A stretch of 38,052 nucleotides of DNA from Burkholderiaceae bacterium (GCA_014879655.1 JACSRS010000204.1:1-38052), one strand, 5' to 3'. Numbered from the stretch's first letter, positions 15,942 through 24,787 are shown. The notes: generated by a model not told the origin, from the letters alone. Numbers and translations are program-made.

Positions 15942-17992
15942 ACCTGCATCGCCTCGCCGCCCTGCCGCGCGACGCCCGCGACACGTTGTTTCTGCTGCTC
16001 GTGATCGCCTGGGTGGTGCTGCCGCAGACGGCCAACCTGCCGCTGTGGTGCAGCGCGCTGACCGGCGCCATCCTGCTGTGGCGGGCCTGGGCGGCCGTCG
16101 GGGCGCGGTCGCTGCCGGGCACCTGGTGGCTGCTGGGTCTGCTGGCGCTGACGCTGGCGGCTACTTTGTTCACGCACCGCACGCTGCTGGGGCGCGACGC
16201 GGGCGTGACGCTGATCGTCGTGCTGCTGGCGCTGAAGACGCTCGAACTGCGGGCCCGCCGCGACGCCTTCGTGATCTTTTTCCTGGGCTTCTTCACGATG
16301 CTCACCAATTTCTTCTTCTCGCAGTCGCTACTCACCGCGGCAGCCATGCTGATTGCGCTGCTGGGGCTGCTCACGGCGCTGGTCAACGCCCACCTCGTCG
16401 TCGGACGTCCGCCGCTGACCGAGGCGCTGAAGACAGCCGGCTGGATGGCGCTGCTGGGCGCGCCGATCATGGCGGTGCTGTTCGTGCTGTTCCCCCGCAT
16501 GGCGCCGCTGTGGGGCATTCCGTCTGACGCCATGACCGGGCGCAGCGGATTGTCAAGCACGATGCAGGTCGGCAACATCGCCAGACTCGTGCTCGACAGT
16601 TCGATCGCGCTGCGCGTCAAGTTCAGCGGCCCGCCGCCGCCGCAGTCCAGCCTGTATTTCCGTGGCCCGGTGCTGTCGGACTTTGACGGCCGCGAATGGC
16701 GACCGCTTGCGCCCCGCCCCGGCAGACGGGTGAGTCTGGGCGGCGAAATGACCGTTGCCGGCAGCGCGGTGAATTACCAGGTGACGCTGGAGCCGAACAA
16801 CCGGCCGTGGATCTTTGTGATCGACGCGGCGCCGCGGGCGCCCGCCCTGCCGGGGTTCGAGATGCGCCTGACGCCCGACTTCCAGTGGCAGGCCAACCGC
16901 CCGGTCACCGACGTCGTCCGCTACACCGCGGCCAGCTACCTGGACTACACACTCGGCCCTACCAGCGCCAGCGGCAGTGCGCGGATTGCACTGCAGGACT
17001 ACGTGACGCTGCCGCCCGGCTTCAATCCGCGCACCCTGCAGCTGGCGCTGGACATGCGGCGCGAGCCGCGTCTGGCCACCGCCAGTGCCCAGACACTGGT
17101 TGACGAAGTGTTGCAGCGCCTGCGCAACGGCGGCTACCGCTACACGCTGGCGCCCGGCGTCAGCGGCGAACACACCGCCGACGAGTTCTGGTTCGACGCC
17201 AAAGAAGGTTTCTGCGAACACATCGCGTCCGCCTTCGTGATCCTGATGCGGGGCCTCGATGTGCCGGCGCGCATCATCACCGGCTACCAGGGTGGCGAGG
17301 TCAACAACGTCGACGGCTTCTGGGTCGTCCGCCAGAGCGACGCCCACGCATGGGCCGAGGTCTGGATCGCCGGCCAGGGCTGGGTGCGCGTCGACCCGAC
17401 GGCGGCGATTGCACCCTCGCGCATCGGCGAGTTCCAGCGGCTGCAGGCGCCGCGCGGCGCCATTGCCGGCGCGCTGGTCGAAATCAGCCCTGATCTGGCC
17501 GAAAAGCTGCGCCAGGGCTGGGAGGCGCTGAACAACAGCTGGAACCAGTGGGTGCTGAACTACACGCAGAGCAAGCAGCTCGATCTGCTGAAAAACCTGG
17601 GCTTCGAGTCGCCCAGCTGGGAGGACCTGAGCTACGTGCTGATCGGCATCGTGGTGGTGGCCAGCCTGGCCGGCGCCGCCTGGACGCTGTGGGAGCGCAG
17701 CCAGCACGACCCCTGGCTGCGCCTGCTGGCCAGTGTGCAGCGCAGGTTGCGGGCCAGCGGCGTCGCCGTCAGCGCGCAGGCGCCCCCGCGTGAACTGGCG
17801 CGGGCGCTACAAGCCACTTTTGGCGCCAGCGACCCGACGCGCACCGCCGCGCTTTGCAACTGGCTGCTGCAGCTGGAACAATTGCGGTACGCTCCCCGGA
17901 CCGATTCCCCCAACGCCACGCTGGAGGCCCTGCGGCGCCAATGGCGCCAGCTGCCCTGGCCCCGCCTTCCTGAACCCGATACCCCTCGCTGA
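15935..17992 (+). CDS. TgpA-like membrane transglutaminase (DUF3488/transglutaminase core)
   Basis: 685 residues from GTG 15935, which overlaps the DUF58 stop. About six N-terminal membrane helices (LLLVIAWVVLP; LMIALLGLLTALV region) carry a periplasmic domain with the transglutaminase triad: Cys427 (GFCEHIASAFVIL), His471 (SDAHAWAEVW) and Asp487 (WVRVDPTAA). One more helix (LSYVLIGIVVVASLAGAAW) and a cytoplasmic C-terminal domain follow. Pseudomonas TgpA, the model member, is essential there and is thought to act in the periplasm. The gene completes the MoxR-DUF58-transglutaminase set and is followed three bases later by a lytic transglycosylase, pointing to an envelope role. Its reaction (crosslinking or proteolysis) is not known from the sequence. 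Confidence 0.93.
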   Translation: MLNLHRLAALPRDARDTLFLLLVIAWVVLPQTANLPLWCSALTGAILLWRAWAAVGARSLPGTWWLLGLLALTLAATLFTHRTLLGRDAGVTLIVVLLALKTLELRARRDAFVIFFLGFFTMLTNFFFSQSLLTAAAMLIALLGLLTALVNAHLVVGRPPLTEALKTAGWMALLGAPIMAVLFVLFPRMAPLWGIPSDAMTGRSGLSSTMQVGNIARLVLDSSIALRVKFSGPPPPQSSLYFRGPVLSDFDGREWRPLAPRPGRRVSLGGEMTVAGSAVNYQVTLEPNNRPWIFVIDAAPRAPALPGFEMRLTPDFQWQANRPVTDVVRYTAASYLDYTLGPTSASGSARIALQDYVTLPPGFNPRTLQLALDMRREPRLATASAQTLVDEVLQRLRNGGYRYTLAPGVSGEHTADEFWFDAKEGFCEHIASAFVILMRGLDVPARIITGYQGGEVNNVDGFWVVRQSDAHAWAEVWIAGQGWVRVDPTAAIAPSRIGEFQRLQAPRGAIAGALVEISPDLAEKLRQGWEALNNSWNQWVLNYTQSKQLDLLKNLGFESPSWEDLSYVLIGIVVVASLAGAAWTLWERSQHDPWLRLLASVQRRLRASGVAVSAQAPPRELARALQATFGASDPTRTAALCNWLLQLEQLRYAPRTDSPNATLEALRRQWRQLPWPRLPEPDTPR

Positions 17993-17995
17993 CGC

Positions 17996-19096
17996 ATGCG
18001 TCGATTCTTCTTCATTACTCTTTTTTCAGTAGCAATAACGGTCCATCCGACGCTGGGATTTGCCAAGAAAACCTCTAAAACAGCGGTTTCGAAGGCCCAG
18101 GGGGGGACACGCAAGTCAGCGCCGCAGGGGCCGACCTATGCCCAACGTGAAGACGTCATGCGCTTTGCCGACGATCTGGCCGAGCGGCGCGGGCTCGATC
18201 GCGAATGGGTGCATCAGGCGATCGGCCAGGCGCGTTTCATCGGCAGCATCCCTCGCCTGATGTTGCCGGCACCGACTGGCACGGCGAAAAACTGGCGCGT
18301 CTATCGCAGCCGCTTCATCGACCCCATCCGCATCCGCGCCGGGGTGGCGTTCTGGCAGGCCAACCGCGAAACGCTGACGCGGGCTGAAGCCGAGTTCGGC
18401 GTGCCGGCCCGCATCATCGTCGGCATCATCGGGGTGGAAACCATTTACGGCCAGCAGATGGGCAATTTCCGCGTGATCGACGCGCTGGCAACGCTGGCCT
18501 TCGACTTTCCGGCGGCTCACCCGCGGGCGGTCGCACGCCAGGAGTTCTTCACTGGCGAGCTGGAGCAGTTTCTGTCCTGGAGCGCCCGCACCGGTGCCGA
18601 CCCGCTGGACGCCCGCGGCAGCTACGCGGGCGCGATGGGCATGCCGCAGTTCATGCCGTCGAGCATCGTCAAGTACGCGGTGGACTACGACGGCGACGGC
18701 CGCATCGATCTGTGGAACAGCCCGGCCGACGTAATCGGTTCGGTTGCCAACTATTTCAAGGCCTTCAACTGGCAGCGCGGCCAGCCCACGCATTTCCCGG
18801 TGCGCTTCGAAGTCAGCCGGCTGGACATGGACGCGCTGCTGGCGCCGGACATCCTGCCCACCTTCAGCCAGGCATCCTTCGCGGCCAAGGGCGCGGTGCT
18901 GGAGGGCGACGCCCTGCAACACGCCGGGCCGCTGGCGCTGATCGAATTGCAGAACGGCGAGGCGGCGCCCAGCTACGTGGCTGGCACCGAGAACTTCTAC
19001 GCGATCACCCGCTACAACTGGAGCAGTTATTACGCGATGGCGGTGATCGAACTCGGCGACGAAGTGGCCGCTGCGCTGCCTGCCGGCCCGCGCTGA
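17996..19096 (+). CDS. mltB: Lytic murein transglycosylase B family
   Basis: 366 residues of the MltB (GH103) family, which cleaves peptidoglycan glycan strands to 1,6-anhydromuramoyl products. The catalytic glutamate is E148 in GIIGVETIYG. YAGAMGMPQFMPSS and DGDGRIDLWNSPADVIGSVA are family signatures. A signal peptide covers about residues 1-23 (MRRFFFITLFSVAITV...). There is no lipobox cysteine, so it is soluble periplasmic rather than a lipoprotein. Residues 12-24 and the low-complexity linker after them are encoded by a copy of the dispersed repeat, which is very unusual. It starts three bases after the transglutaminase stop, so it is probably in that operon. Confidence 0.93.
   Translation: MRRFFFITLFSVAITVHPTLGFAKKTSKTAVSKAQGGTRKSAPQGPTYAQREDVMRFADDLAERRGLDREWVHQAIGQARFIGSIPRLMLPAPTGTAKNWRVYRSRFIDPIRIRAGVAFWQANRETLTRAEAEFGVPARIIVGIIGVETIYGQQMGNFRVIDALATLAFDFPAAHPRAVARQEFFTGELEQFLSWSARTGADPLDARGSYAGAMGMPQFMPSSIVKYAVDYDGDGRIDLWNSPADVIGSVANYFKAFNWQRGQPTHFPVRFEVSRLDMDALLAPDILPTFSQASFAAKGAVLEGDALQHAGPLALIELQNGEAAPSYVAGTENFYAITRYNWSSYYAMAVIELGDEVAAALPAGPR
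18021..18112 (+). repeat. Dispersed repeat copy C, encoding the MltB signal peptide region
   Basis: TAGC at 18030-18033, core GGTCCATCCGACGCTGGGAT at 18040-18059 followed by TTGCC. The segment TGGGATTTGCC is identical to copy E. A GC-rich tail (CCCAGGGGGGACAC) at 18096-18109 resembles the tail of copy A. The whole copy is in frame within mltB. Confidence 0.65.
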
Positions 19097-19142
19097 AGCC
19101 ACCTGATCTGCGCCGGCTCAGCGGCTGCCGCTTGGCAGACCA

Positions 19143-20168
19143 TCACAGCAGCGCGTTGCGCTGGACGCCGCTGCGAACCAGCTGGCGTTTGAGCTTGGCC
19201 AGCGCCTCGTTCTGAATTTGGCGCACCCGTTCGCGCGTCAGCCCCAGCCGCGTGCTCAAGGTGTCCAGCGTGGCAGGCTCCTGGTTGTGCAGGCCGTAGC
19301 GTCCCTCCAGCACCTCGCGCTCGCGCGGTGACAGGCCGTCGAGCCAGCTCTCCAGCAGGTGCTCGACCTCGTGTGCCAGCGTCGATGCCGTGGGGTCCGG
19401 CGCCAGCTCGTCCACCAGCGTGTCGGACAGCGTGAAGTCTTCATCGCCCGGCGACCCGGCATCGAGCGAGCGTGGCAGTTCAGCCAGCGACAGCAGCTGC
19501 GCCACCTCGTTCACGTCCCGGTGCAGCAGTGCGGCCACGTCTTCCACCCGCACCCCTTCGGGCCGGGCGGCCACCAGCGCCGCGTCGTTCTCCAGCACCC
19601 GGCGCGCCCGGATCACCTGCTGCAGGTCGCGCACCACGTGGATCGGCAGCCGGATCACGCGGCCCTGGTTCATCAGTGCACGCTCGACCGACTGGCGGAT
19701 CCACCAGCTCGCGTAGGTGGAAAACCGGAATCCCCGTTCAGGCTCGAACTTGGTGGTGGCATGCATCAGGCCGAGGTTGCCCTCCTCGATCAGGTCCGCC
19801 AGTGGCAGGCCCCGACCCGCATAGGAACGGGCCAGGCTGATCACCAGGCGCAGGTTGTGCTCGATCATGGACTGGCGCGCGGCAAAGTCACCGGCCCGGG
19901 CGCGGGTGGCGGTCTCGAACTCTTCTTCGGGTGTGAACAGCTGCGTGCGCCGGACGTTGCGCAGGTAACGCGTCAAGGCGTCACCTCCCTCTGCCGACTC
20001 GTCGAGGGCTTCGACCGTTTCATCCGTCTGCAGCTCTTCCGGTGGCGGCGCGGGCGCAGCCGGCAAATTGTCATCAGCGCCTGCCACCGGCGCTTCGACG
20101 GACGGCCGCAGCGCAGAGGCAGGCGCTCGCGGAACGCCTTTGTCGAGGGTTCCGCTACGCCGCTTCAT
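19143..20168 (-). CDS. rpoS: RNA polymerase sigma factor RpoS
   Basis: 341 residues, group 2 sigma-70. A variable acidic N-terminal part of about 60 residues precedes region 1.2 ([20 protein letters not shown]), region 2 ([56 protein letters not shown]), region 3 and region 4 ([33 protein letters not shown]). It directs stationary-phase and general stress transcription. Position immediately after nlpD is the classic rpoS location and supports this over other sigma-70 paralogues. It starts six bases after the nlpD stop with a poor ribosome binding site, suggesting coupling or post-transcriptional control. Confidence 0.96.
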   Translation of the reverse strand: MKRRSGTLDKGVPRAPASALRPSVEAPVAGADDNLPAAPAPPPEELQTDETVEALDESAEGGDALTRYLRNVRRTQLFTPEEEFETATRARAGDFAARQSMIEHNLRLVISLARSYAGRGLPLADLIEEGNLGLMHATTKFEPERGFRFSTYASWWIRQSVERALMNQGRVIRLPIHVVRDLQQVIRARRVLENDAALVAARPEGVRVEDVAALLHRDVNEVAQLLSLAELPRSLDAGSPGDEDFTLSDTLVDELAPDPTASTLAHEVEHLLESWLDGLSPREREVLEGRYGLHNQEPATLDTLSTRLGLTRERVRQIQNEALAKLKRQLVRSGVQRNALL

Positions 20169-20174
20169 GCCTGG

Positions 20175-21068
20175 CTACCGGGCCGGCAGGTACTTGGCCG
20201 GATCGACCGGCTTGCCCTGGCGGCGAACCTCAAAGTGCAGCTTCACCCGGTCGGCGTCACTGTTGCCCATGACGGCGATCTTCTGGCCCTTGCGCACGGC
20301 CTCGTCTTCTTTCACCAGCAGGCTCTGGTTGTGCGCATAGGCCGTCAGGTAAGTGTTGTTGTGCTTGATGATCAGCAGGTTGCCGTAGCCGCGCAGGCCG
20401 GCACCGGCATAGACCACACGGCCATCAGCGGCCGCATAGACCGGATCGCCGGCATTGCCGCCGATGTCGAGCCCCTTGTTCTTGGCCTCGTCGAAGCCGG
20501 CAATCAGGGTGCCGTTGGCCGGCCAGATGAACACCAGCTCGTCTTCACCCCCTGCAGCCGGATTGGCCGAGGCGGCCGCGGCGGCCGGCGCCGGCGCGGC
20601 AACCGGCGCGCTGGCTGTCTGGCCCGGCGCCACGGCAACCGCTGTGACGGACGACGACGCAATGGGTTTGGCCACAACCGCACCCGGCGCGGCAGCAACG
20701 GCGGCCGGCGCAGCTGCCACCGGTGGCGCAATGCGCAACACCTGACCCACCTCAATCAGGTTGACGTTGTCCAGGTTGTTCCACCGCGCGACGTCGCGCC
20801 AGGCCTGGCCGGCGTCCATCGCGATGCGCATCAGCGTGTCGCCGCGTTTGACCGTGTAGTAACCCGGCTTGCCGGCGTTTTCAGCGCCGGGCAAGGTTTT
20901 GGGATCGGGGGTGGTGGAAGATGCCGCCGACGCGGCCGGCCGGGCCGAACTGGCGCCGCGGTCTTCCACCGGCGCCTTGGTAGTCTTGCCCGACGAGCAG
21001 GCGCCCAGCACCAGCAGCAACGCAGCTGCAACGGCAACCAGCCCCGATCGAATCCCTGAACCTGTCAT
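20175..21068 (-). CDS. nlpD: NlpD-type lipoprotein with LysM and degenerate LytM domain
   Basis: 297 residues from ATG 21068 (AAGGGA six bases upstream). Lipoprotein signal with lipobox LGAC (Cys24). One LysM domain (YYTVKRGDTLMRIA ... LIEVGQVLRI) binds peptidoglycan. A low-complexity Ala/Pro linker leads to a C-terminal M23/LytM domain (GLDIGGNAGDPVYAAADGRV). The zinc ligands of active M23 enzymes are lost: the first HxxxD position reads NKGLD, and the HxH motif reads KLH. This is the state of NlpD and EnvC, which do not cut peptidoglycan but activate the amidase AmiC or AmiA/B during division. Third gene of surE-pcm-nlpD-rpoS. Confidence 0.94.
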   Translation of the reverse strand: MTGSGIRSGLVAVAAALLLVLGACSSGKTTKAPVEDRGASSARPAASAASSTTPDPKTLPGAENAGKPGYYTVKRGDTLMRIAMDAGQAWRDVARWNNLDNVNLIEVGQVLRIAPPVAAAPAAVAAAPGAVVAKPIASSSVTAVAVAPGQTASAPVAAPAPAAAAASANPAAGGEDELVFIWPANGTLIAGFDEAKNKGLDIGGNAGDPVYAAADGRVVYAGAGLRGYGNLLIIKHNNTYLTAYAHNQSLLVKEDEAVRKGQKIAVMGNSDADRVKLHFEVRRQGKPVDPAKYLPAR

Positions 21069-21079
21069 TTGCAATCCCT

Positions 21080-21916
21080 TCAAGCGATGCCTGATTTTAG
21101 GGGGACGAAATGAACCGCCTCCAGCACCGTCTGTCTGAGACCCTGCGCGGACTTGTCAACCACCACCAGCGCCTGCTGGCCGCTGGCGGTGACCAGCGGC
21201 GCCACCAGCCGACCGCCGACCGCCAGCTGGTCGAGCCAGGCCTGTGGCACGGCTTCACCGCCCGCGGCCGCGATGATGCCGGCATAAGGCGCACCCTTGG
21301 CAAAACCTTCCATGCCGTCGCCGAACAGCAGATGCACATTGGCAAGCCGGAAGGCCCGCAGGTTGTTGCGCGCCTTTTCGTGCAAGCCGCGCAGCCGTTC
21401 GATGCTGTAGACCTCCGTCGCCAGGTGGCTCAGCACGGCAGCCTGGTAACCGCAACCGGTGCCGATGTCCAGCACCCGGCCCAGCTTGCCGGGCGACCCC
21501 TGGCGCAACAGTGAGAGCATGCGCGCGACCACACCGGGCTTGGAGATGGTCTGCCCCAGACCAATGGGCAGGCTGGTGTCTTCGTAGGCCTGGTTTACCA
21601 ATGCAGTGTCAACAAAGCGGTGGCGCTCCACGGCGGCCAGCGCCTGCAGCACCAGCGCATCGGTCACGCCCTGGGCCGCCAGACGCTGCACCATGCGGTC
21701 GCGCACCCGCGACGAATCCATGCCCACGCTTGCCGGCAGGGCGGCGAGCGAACCCGGTGCACCCGCGCGGATCGCTGCGGGCACCGCGACCGGCGGCTGC
21801 ACAGTCGCTGCACGAGAAGCAGTGCCCGTTGCCGCAGAGGACAAAGGCTTGCGGACCGGTTGCGCCGTGCCACGGGTCAGGTCCAGTCTGGCCGGGAACC
21901 CGGGTCGCCGGTTCAT
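21080..21916 (-). CDS. pcm: Protein-L-isoaspartate O-methyltransferase with N-terminal extension
   Basis: 278 residues. The catalytic domain of about 210 residues begins near VRDRMVQRLAAQGV. It carries the substrate motif GQTISKPGVVARML, the S-adenosylmethionine loop VLDIGTGCGYQAAVL and GDGMEGFAKGAPYAGIIAAAG. It methylates isoaspartate in damaged proteins to start their repair. E. coli Pcm has 208 residues. Here about 65 extra residues at the N-terminus are rich in Ala, Pro, Arg and Thr and probably unstructured. The start codon overlaps the surE stop (ATGA) and is therefore likely to be real. The gene ends 11 bases before nlpD. Confidence 0.95.
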   Translation of the reverse strand: MNRRPGFPARLDLTRGTAQPVRKPLSSAATGTASRAATVQPPVAVPAAIRAGAPGSLAALPASVGMDSSRVRDRMVQRLAAQGVTDALVLQALAAVERHRFVDTALVNQAYEDTSLPIGLGQTISKPGVVARMLSLLRQGSPGKLGRVLDIGTGCGYQAAVLSHLATEVYSIERLRGLHEKARNNLRAFRLANVHLLFGDGMEGFAKGAPYAGIIAAAGGEAVPQAWLDQLAVGGRLVAPLVTASGQQALVVVDKSAQGLRQTVLEAVHFVPLKSGIA

Positions 21917-22692
21917 GGCGGCCCGGCCTTCGCAGTTCCGCCAATGTGGGCGGCAGTTTGCGCCCAGTAGCGCAGGTTTTCGTGATCGGTCAGGTCCACC
22001 TTCAACGGCGTCATCACCACGTGGCCGTGCTCGGTGGCGTGGAAATCCGTGCCTTCGGCATCGTCCATGGCAGGGCCGGCCGCGCCGATCCAGTAAAGCG
22101 TGTCGCCACGCGGGCTGACCTGCGTGATCACGCTCTCGGCCGCGTGGCGGCGGCCCAGCCGGCAGACCTTGACCGGCCTGATCTGCTCAACGGGCAGGTT
22201 CGGGATGTTCACGTTCAGCAGCCAGGGCGCCGCACCGACGATGCGGTGCGCCATCAGCTGCTGCACCAGTTCGCGCGCCTTGGCAGCGGCGGCGTCGATG
22301 TGCGCCCAGCCTTTTTCGATCTGCGAAAACGCAATCGCCGGAATGCCAAACAGGTAGCCCTCCATCGCCGCGCCGACGGTGCCCGAATAAATCGTGTCGT
22401 CGCCCATGTTGGCGCCGTTGTTGATGCCGGAGACCACCAGATCGGGCCGGTAGCCCAGCAGGCCGGTCAGCGCAATGTGCACGCAATCGGCCGGCGTGCC
22501 ATTGACGTAGCGAAAACCGTTGGCTGCTGTGCTGACCGTCAGCGGCGAATGCAGCGTCAGCGCGTTGGACTTGGCACTGTTGTTCTGCTCGGGTGCGACG
22601 ACCTCGACATCCGCGATGTCCTTCAGCGCGTCGTGCAGCGCGACGATGCCGCTGGCCTGGTAGCCGTCGTCGTTGGAAATGAGAATTTTCAT
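21913..22692 (-). CDS. surE: 5'/3'-nucleotidase SurE
   Basis: 259 residues, the usual length. The N-terminal metal site is ILISNDDGYQASGI, then VVAPEQNNSAKSNALT and GINNGANMGDDTIYSGTVGA, all diagnostic of the SurE family. It is a divalent-metal nucleotidase and exopolyphosphatase linked to stationary-phase survival. It is the first gene of surE-pcm-nlpD-rpoS, with pcm overlapping it by four bases. The 143-bp gap to the divergent quinone oxidoreductase gene must hold its promoter. I found no convincing -35/-10 pair there. Confidence 0.96.
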   Translation of the reverse strand: MKILISNDDGYQASGIVALHDALKDIADVEVVAPEQNNSAKSNALTLHSPLTVSTAANGFRYVNGTPADCVHIALTGLLGYRPDLVVSGINNGANMGDDTIYSGTVGAAMEGYLFGIPAIAFSQIEKGWAHIDAAAAKARELVQQLMAHRIVGAAPWLLNVNIPNLPVEQIRPVKVCRLGRRHAAESVITQVSPRGDTLYWIGAAGPAMDDAEGTDFHATEHGHVVMTPLKVDLTDHENLRYWAQTAAHIGGTAKAGPP

Positions 22693-22835
22693 GGGTGCTC
22701 GGGATTGCCGGCCATTTTAGGTTGTGCAGCCGCTTCGCCGCTGTCCGGGTTGGCACAAAGCTCTGGTCGCTGGTGAGACAAGCGCCCCGCACGCCGGCCC
22801 CTATCATTGCCGTTTGAAAACGAAGGAGAACAAAC

Positions 22836-23810
22836 GTGCAAGCCTGGCTGTGTGAGAACCCCGTGGGCGTGGACGCCCTGACCTGGAAAGACCTGCCCAC
22901 TCCCGCGCCGAAGGCCGGTGAAGTGCTAATCGCCATCAAGGCGGCGAGCCTGAACTTTCCCGACCTGCTGATCGTTCAGAACAAATACCAGATGAAGCCG
23001 CCGCTGCCCTTTGTGCCCGGCTCCGAATACGCCGGCGTGATCGAAGCCGTGGGCGAAGGCGTCACGAACCTGAAAGTGGGCCAGAGCGTGGCCTGCCTAT
23101 CGGGCACCGGCGGTTTTGGCACCCATACCGTTGCGCCTGCCGCGCTGTGCATGCCGCTGCCGCCGGGTTTTCCGCATGTGGACGCCGCCGCCTTCATCAT
23201 GATTTACGCCACCAGCCACCACGCGCTGGTGGATCGGGCGCAGCTGAAGGCCGGTGAGACCGTGCTGGTGCTCGGTGCCGCTGGCGGCGTGGGCACCGCC
23301 GCAATCCAGATCGCCAAGACCATGGGCGCCAGGGTGATCGCCGCCGCCTCGACCGACGAAAAGTGCGCGCTTTGCAAGAAGCTGGGCGCCGATGAAACCA
23401 TCAACTACAGCACGCAGGACCTGCGCGAATCGATCAAGAGCCTGACCGGCGGCAAGGGCCCCGACGTGATCTATGACCCGGTGGGTGGCGACTTTGCCGA
23501 GCCGGCCTTCCGCTCGATTGCCTGGCGCGGCCGCTACCTGGTGGTGGGCTTTGCCGCCGGCCCCATCCCCTCACTGCCGCTGAACCTGACGCTGCTCAAG
23601 GGCGCGTCCATCGTCGGCGTGTTCTGGGGCGACTTCGCCCGCCGCGAGCCCAAGGCCAACGCCGCGATGATGATGGAGCTGGCCCAGTGGTATGCCCAGG
23701 GCAAGATCAAACCCGTGATCGACCGCACCATGCCGATGAGCGAACTGAAAGCCGCTTACGCCCACATGGGATCACGCGGGGTGATGGGCAAGCTGGTGAT
23801 GGTCAACTGA
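22836..23810 (+). CDS. NADPH:quinone oxidoreductase family (MDR superfamily, zinc-less)
   Basis: 324 residues starting at GTG, with AAGGAG seven bases upstream. N-terminal GroES-like domain (PFVPGSEYAGVIEAVGEGV) and Rossmann domain with VLVLGAAGGVGTAAIQIAK and VIYDPVGGD. It lacks the cysteine-rich zinc lobe of alcohol dehydrogenases, so it is a quinone-reductase-like or enoyl-reductase-like member (acrylyl-CoA reductases also share this fold). It uses NADPH to reduce an activated C=C bond or a quinone. It is monocistronic by layout: divergent from surE and convergent with the ZIP gene. The substrate is unknown. Confidence 0.9.
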   Translation: MQAWLCENPVGVDALTWKDLPTPAPKAGEVLIAIKAASLNFPDLLIVQNKYQMKPPLPFVPGSEYAGVIEAVGEGVTNLKVGQSVACLSGTGGFGTHTVAPAALCMPLPPGFPHVDAAAFIMIYATSHHALVDRAQLKAGETVLVLGAAGGVGTAAIQIAKTMGARVIAAASTDEKCALCKKLGADETINYSTQDLRESIKSLTGGKGPDVIYDPVGGDFAEPAFRSIAWRGRYLVVGFAAGPIPSLPLNLTLLKGASIVGVFWGDFARREPKANAAMMMELAQWYAQGKIKPVIDRTMPMSELKAAYAHMGSRGVMGKLVMVN

Positions 23811-23866
23811 CCATGAACGCGCCAGCCGGCGCGGTTTCCCGCTGATTCACCCCGTCGGGCTGGCCT

Positions 23867-24706
23867 TCAATGTGAATGCGCCAGTGCCCCCACAACCGTC
23901 ACCAGCCCGATGCCCACCGACAGCCAGACGATCTGCGCGGCAGTTTCGCGGGCGCTCAGGCGCTTTTGCAATTGCGGGATCAGGTCGGCCAGCGCCACGT
24001 AAATGAAGCTGCTGCTGGCAATGGCCAGGAAGAACGGCAGGTACTGGTGCAACTGATCCACCAGCAAATAACCCACAATCCCGCCCAGCGCGGTCACGGC
24101 GCCGGCCAGAGAAACCTTGACCAGCGCCATGCGGCGGTCGCTGGCGCCGCTGCGCAGCACGGCCAGGTCGCCCATGTGGTGGGGCACCTCATGCGCCAGC
24201 ACGGCCAGCGCGGCAATCACGCCCAGGCGCAGATCAGCGACAAAAGCAGAGGCAATCAGGATGCCGTCACCGAAGCAGTGCACGCTGTCGCCGGTCAAAA
24301 TCGCCCAACTGCCCGGTTTGGCGGCATGGGCATGGCCATGAGCATGGCCATGGGGCTCGTGACCGTGGTGCGCAGGGCCGTGCCCGTGGTGATCATGACC
24401 CGCTTCGGCCGCGACGGCCGGCCCCTGATGGTGCTCGTGCCCGTGGTGCCAGAGCTCGGCCTTGTCGAGCAGAAAGAAAAACAACAGTCCGATCAGCAGT
24501 GTCAGAAACAGATCGTGCGCACCCGCCTGGCTTTCGAAGGCCTCGGGCAGCAGGTGCAAGAAGGCAGTGGCCAGCAGTGCGCCCGCGGCCATGCTCAGCA
24601 TGTGCTGGGTGTAACGCGCCAGCAGACCAAAGCTCAGCGCCGCCGCCAGCCACACGCTGCCGATGCCGGCTGCCACGGTTCCCATCAAGATCGCTATCAA
24701 CAACAT
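23867..24706 (-). CDS. ZIP-family metal transporter with histidine-rich loop
   Basis: 279 residues with about eight membrane helices. Metal-site helices are SVHCFGDGILIASAF (TM4; H143 and D147) and VLAHEVPHHMGDLAVL (TM5, HExPHHxGD). Between TM3 and TM4 lies a loop with roughly 17 histidines (HHGHEHHQG; GHDHHGHGPAHHGHE), as expected for a zinc-sensing or zinc-delivering loop of ZIP proteins. It imports zinc or another divalent metal into the cytoplasm. There is no clear ribosome binding site: the bases just before the ATG belong to a dispersed repeat (copy D). The ATG seven codons further in is an alternative start. No Zur box recognised upstream. Confidence 0.92.
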   Translation of the reverse strand: MLLIAILMGTVAAGIGSVWLAAALSFGLLARYTQHMLSMAAGALLATAFLHLLPEAFESQAGAHDLFLTLLIGLLFFFLLDKAELWHHGHEHHQGPAVAAEAGHDHHGHGPAHHGHEPHGHAHGHAHAAKPGSWAILTGDSVHCFGDGILIASAFVADLRLGVIAALAVLAHEVPHHMGDLAVLRSGASDRRMALVKVSLAGAVTALGGIVGYLLVDQLHQYLPFFLAIASSSFIYVALADLIPQLQKRLSARETAAQIVWLSVGIGLVTVVGALAHSH

Positions 24707-24760
24707 AGCTGCAACTGACCGATTGACGCTGGGTTTCGGTCAAATTCCTTCAAACAAATG
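24706..24760 (+). repeat. Dispersed repeat copy D, abutting the ZIP start codon
   Basis: TAGC begins at 24706 on the plus strand, inside the minus-strand ATG of the ZIP gene. Core GACCGATTGACGCTGGG lies at 24717-24733. In this copy TGACCGA and TCGGTCA form a perfect 7-bp stem around the conserved segment. On the other side lies the terminator of the dienelactone hydrolase gene. Confidence 0.7.
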
Positions 24761-24761
24761 C

Positions 24762-24787
24762 AAAAAGCCGCCTGAGGGGCGGCTCTT
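24762..24787 (-). terminator. Intrinsic terminator of the dienelactone hydrolase gene
   Basis: On the minus strand AGCCGCC pairs with GGCGGCT around CCTCA and runs into five T. It lies 22 bases after the hydrolase stop. It sits where the GC-rich tail of the dispersed repeat lies in copies A and F. Confidence 0.85.
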
